Shown: in pieces, positions 62,288 to 63,332 of the stretch
How positions within the stretch are numbered: position 1 is the first letter of the stretch
Layout: the number at the start of each line of letters is the position of its first letter
Origin: Pilaira anomala
Taxonomy: Eukaryota > Mucoromycota > Mucoromycetes > Mucorales > Mucoraceae
DNA: 63,332 nucleotides
Assembly (NCBI GenBank): GCA_025716855.1
Contig: JAIXMQ010000104.1
Span: 1 to 63,332 of the forward strand
Reading direction: 5' to 3'
Made by a program: the position numbers and the translations under genes
Notes under the pieces: generated by a model
Databases searched by the model: none
Told to the model about the DNA's origin: nothing
Seen by the model: the letters and a program-made list of their open reading frames with translations, nothing else

Positions 62288-63332
62288 TTATGAGTTGGCC
62301 CTGCTATAGTAAGGCCGCATGTTCCTTACATTACCAGTAGTGAGCGTGTTAGAGTCTTCAGTAAGGCTGTTGTCATTTTCTAATTTTTGAAGTACGTAAG
62401 AGGTACCTTCTGGATTGTTTCGCTTGATTACTTTGAAGGGACCTAACCAACGATCTTTAGGAAAACCAGTTTTTGTCATGTTTTTTCTTAAGATAAGATC
62501 ACCTGGTTTATAATTGTATTTGACAGTGCTTCGTTTATCATAAAACTTTTGCTGACGTTCTTGGGCTTGTTTGATGTTGTTAATGGCTTGTCCTCTGATT
62601 AAAGGTAGGTGATCATTTAAATAATTTACCCATTGTTCCGTTTCGTATGTTTTGGGGTCAATAACCAATTCTTCATGTAAAGGTAATACCGCCTTATGTC
62701 CGAATAGAATTTCATACGGAGAAAAGCCTGAGGATGATTGCTTGCTGGTGTTATATGCAAAAGTTACGAAAGGTAAATATGTGTCCCAACTTCCTTTTCC
62801 TTCTTGACCAACATAAGCTGCTAAACTAATCTTCAAGGTACGATTTAGCCTTTCTACCAATCCGTCAGTCTGAGGGTGCTCCACCGAGGTTCTTGATCTG
62901 GAAATTCCTAATCTTTTACACACCATCATCATCGCATCTGAGACCAAGTTACTACCATTGTCTGTAATTAATCTACTGGGGGTACCATACTTGAGGACGA
63001 CTTCATATAAAAGTATTTGTGATATTTGGCTTGTTGTTACGGAAGGAAGTGCTACGGTAACAGCCCATTTAGACAGGTATTCCATCATAACTAATATAAA
63101 AGTATTGCCCTTGGTACTTGTTGGTAATTCGGCAATATCTGCTGCCCAAATGTCCCCCGTATATCTAGGTAAAATTGCTTTCATTGGAGCCGTAGTGTTA
63201 TCATTTCTAACTTTATAGCGTTGACATGGATCACAACTTTGAATATATGTTTTGATGTCTTCTTTCATGCTTGACCACCACGTTATTTGTTGGATTTTTT
63301 GTAACGTTTTTTCGTTTCCAAAATGCCCACCT
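62288..63332 (-). CDS. Retrotransposon pol, integrase region (partial, 5' end outside window)
   Basis: The open frame extends upstream to the window edge. It starts with GHFGNEKT and CDPCQRYK of the HHCC zinc-binding domain. The catalytic core follows: WAADIAELP (first Asp), LITDNGSNL (second Asp) and HPQTDGLVERLN (Glu), with exactly 35 residues between the second Asp and the Glu (DD35E). After the core come YNTSKQSSSGFSPYEILFG and a GPY/F module (RWLGPFKVI). No chromodomain is visible before the stop at 62288-62290. All catalytic residues are present and no stops occur, so this part looks recently intact. The upstream protease, reverse transcriptase and RNase H lie outside the window. Confidence 0.92.
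   Translation of the reverse strand, partial: GGHFGNEKTLQKIQQITWWSSMKEDIKTYIQSCDPCQRYKVRNDNTTAPMKAILPRYTGDIWAADIAELPTSTKGNTFILVMMEYLSKWAVTVALPSVTTSQISQILLYEVVLKYGTPSRLITDNGSNLVSDAMMMVCKRLGISRSRTSVEHPQTDGLVERLNRTLKISLAAYVGQEGKGSWDTYLPFVTFAYNTSKQSSSGFSPYEILFGHKAVLPLHEELVIDPKTYETEQWVNYLNDHLPLIRGQAINNIKQAQERQQKFYDKRSTVKYNYKPGDLILRKNMTKTGFPKDRWLGPFKVIKRNNPEGTSYVLQKLENDNSLTEDSNTLTTGNVRNMRPYYSRANS

Larger units (their letters stand above)
62003..63332 (-). mobile_element. Ty3/Gypsy LTR retrotransposon, 3' part
   Basis: The element reads on the minus strand and continues beyond the window end. Within the window are the integrase end of pol (62288 onward), a polypurine tract (AAAAGAGGGAATAA, 62276-62289 on the minus strand) and the 3' LTR (62003-62275). 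Integrase placed last in pol and the GPY/F module fit Ty3/Gypsy (Metaviridae-like) order. Completeness and activity of the rest cannot be judged. Confidence 0.88.

Overview
This window looks like a chromosomal segment of an early-diverging fungus, most likely a mucoralean (Mucoromycota). The sequence is strongly AT-rich and full of poly(A)/poly(T) tracts. Its genes are split by many short GT-AG introns of roughly 50-110 bp. The gene set is fungal (Tps2-type trehalose phosphatase, coronin, Atg3, GON7-like KEOPS subunit, THO2). It also carries genes absent from most Dikarya but plausible for this group: nicastrin, GDP-fucose synthase and a DUF2828/VWA protein. The species cannot be fixed from the sequence. 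Exon models below were built by hand; for each multi-exon gene the phases and summed length were checked and give one open frame.

Layout. 1-1.8 kb: unassigned, possibly decayed sequence. 1.8-12.8 kb (all minus): nicastrin, trehalose-6-phosphate synthase/phosphatase, GDP-L-fucose synthase, and a large intronless DUF2828/VWA protein. 12.8-14.4 kb: intergenic, with a TA-flanked 249-bp MITE. 14.4-22.9 kb (minus): a Kelch/three-TM membrane protein, a stand-alone Tc1-type HTH protein, a cytosolic GH27 alpha-galactosidase-like enzyme and a choline/ethanolamine kinase. 23-28.4 kb: accessory stretch with an OTU-like remnant and a PIF/Harbinger transposase carrying one nonsense codon. 28.4-44.9 kb: dense housekeeping block (GON7-like, coronin, ATG3, phosphoglucomutase, a Golgi-type glycosyltransferase, THO2, an MFS transporter). 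45-58.5 kb: gene-poor, with a single-TM protein, a small helical protein, a Cks cell-cycle protein with a TQ-repeat tail, a tail-anchored protein, an 11-bp satellite and a hairpin. 58.5-61.8 kb: BCD1, phosphatidylinositol transfer protein and mitochondrial GatC. 62.0-63.3 kb: the 3' end of a Ty3/Gypsy retrotransposon with its LTR, running off the window.

The genes are mostly unlinked housekeeping functions and form no operon-like pathway. Loose functional links are sugar-nucleotide metabolism (phosphoglucomutase, Tps2, GDP-fucose synthase, a type II glycosyltransferase) and phospholipid metabolism (choline kinase, PITP). Head-to-head pairs (ATG3/PGM, THO2/MFS, helical protein/Cks) share intergenic regions of about 430-720 bp. 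Several convergent pairs lie only about 60-110 bp apart. The most notable items are a complete fungal nicastrin gene (a gamma-secretase subunit), a Cks protein with an expanded TQ-cluster tail, a possibly domesticated Tc1 DNA-binding domain, and the TA-flanked MITE.
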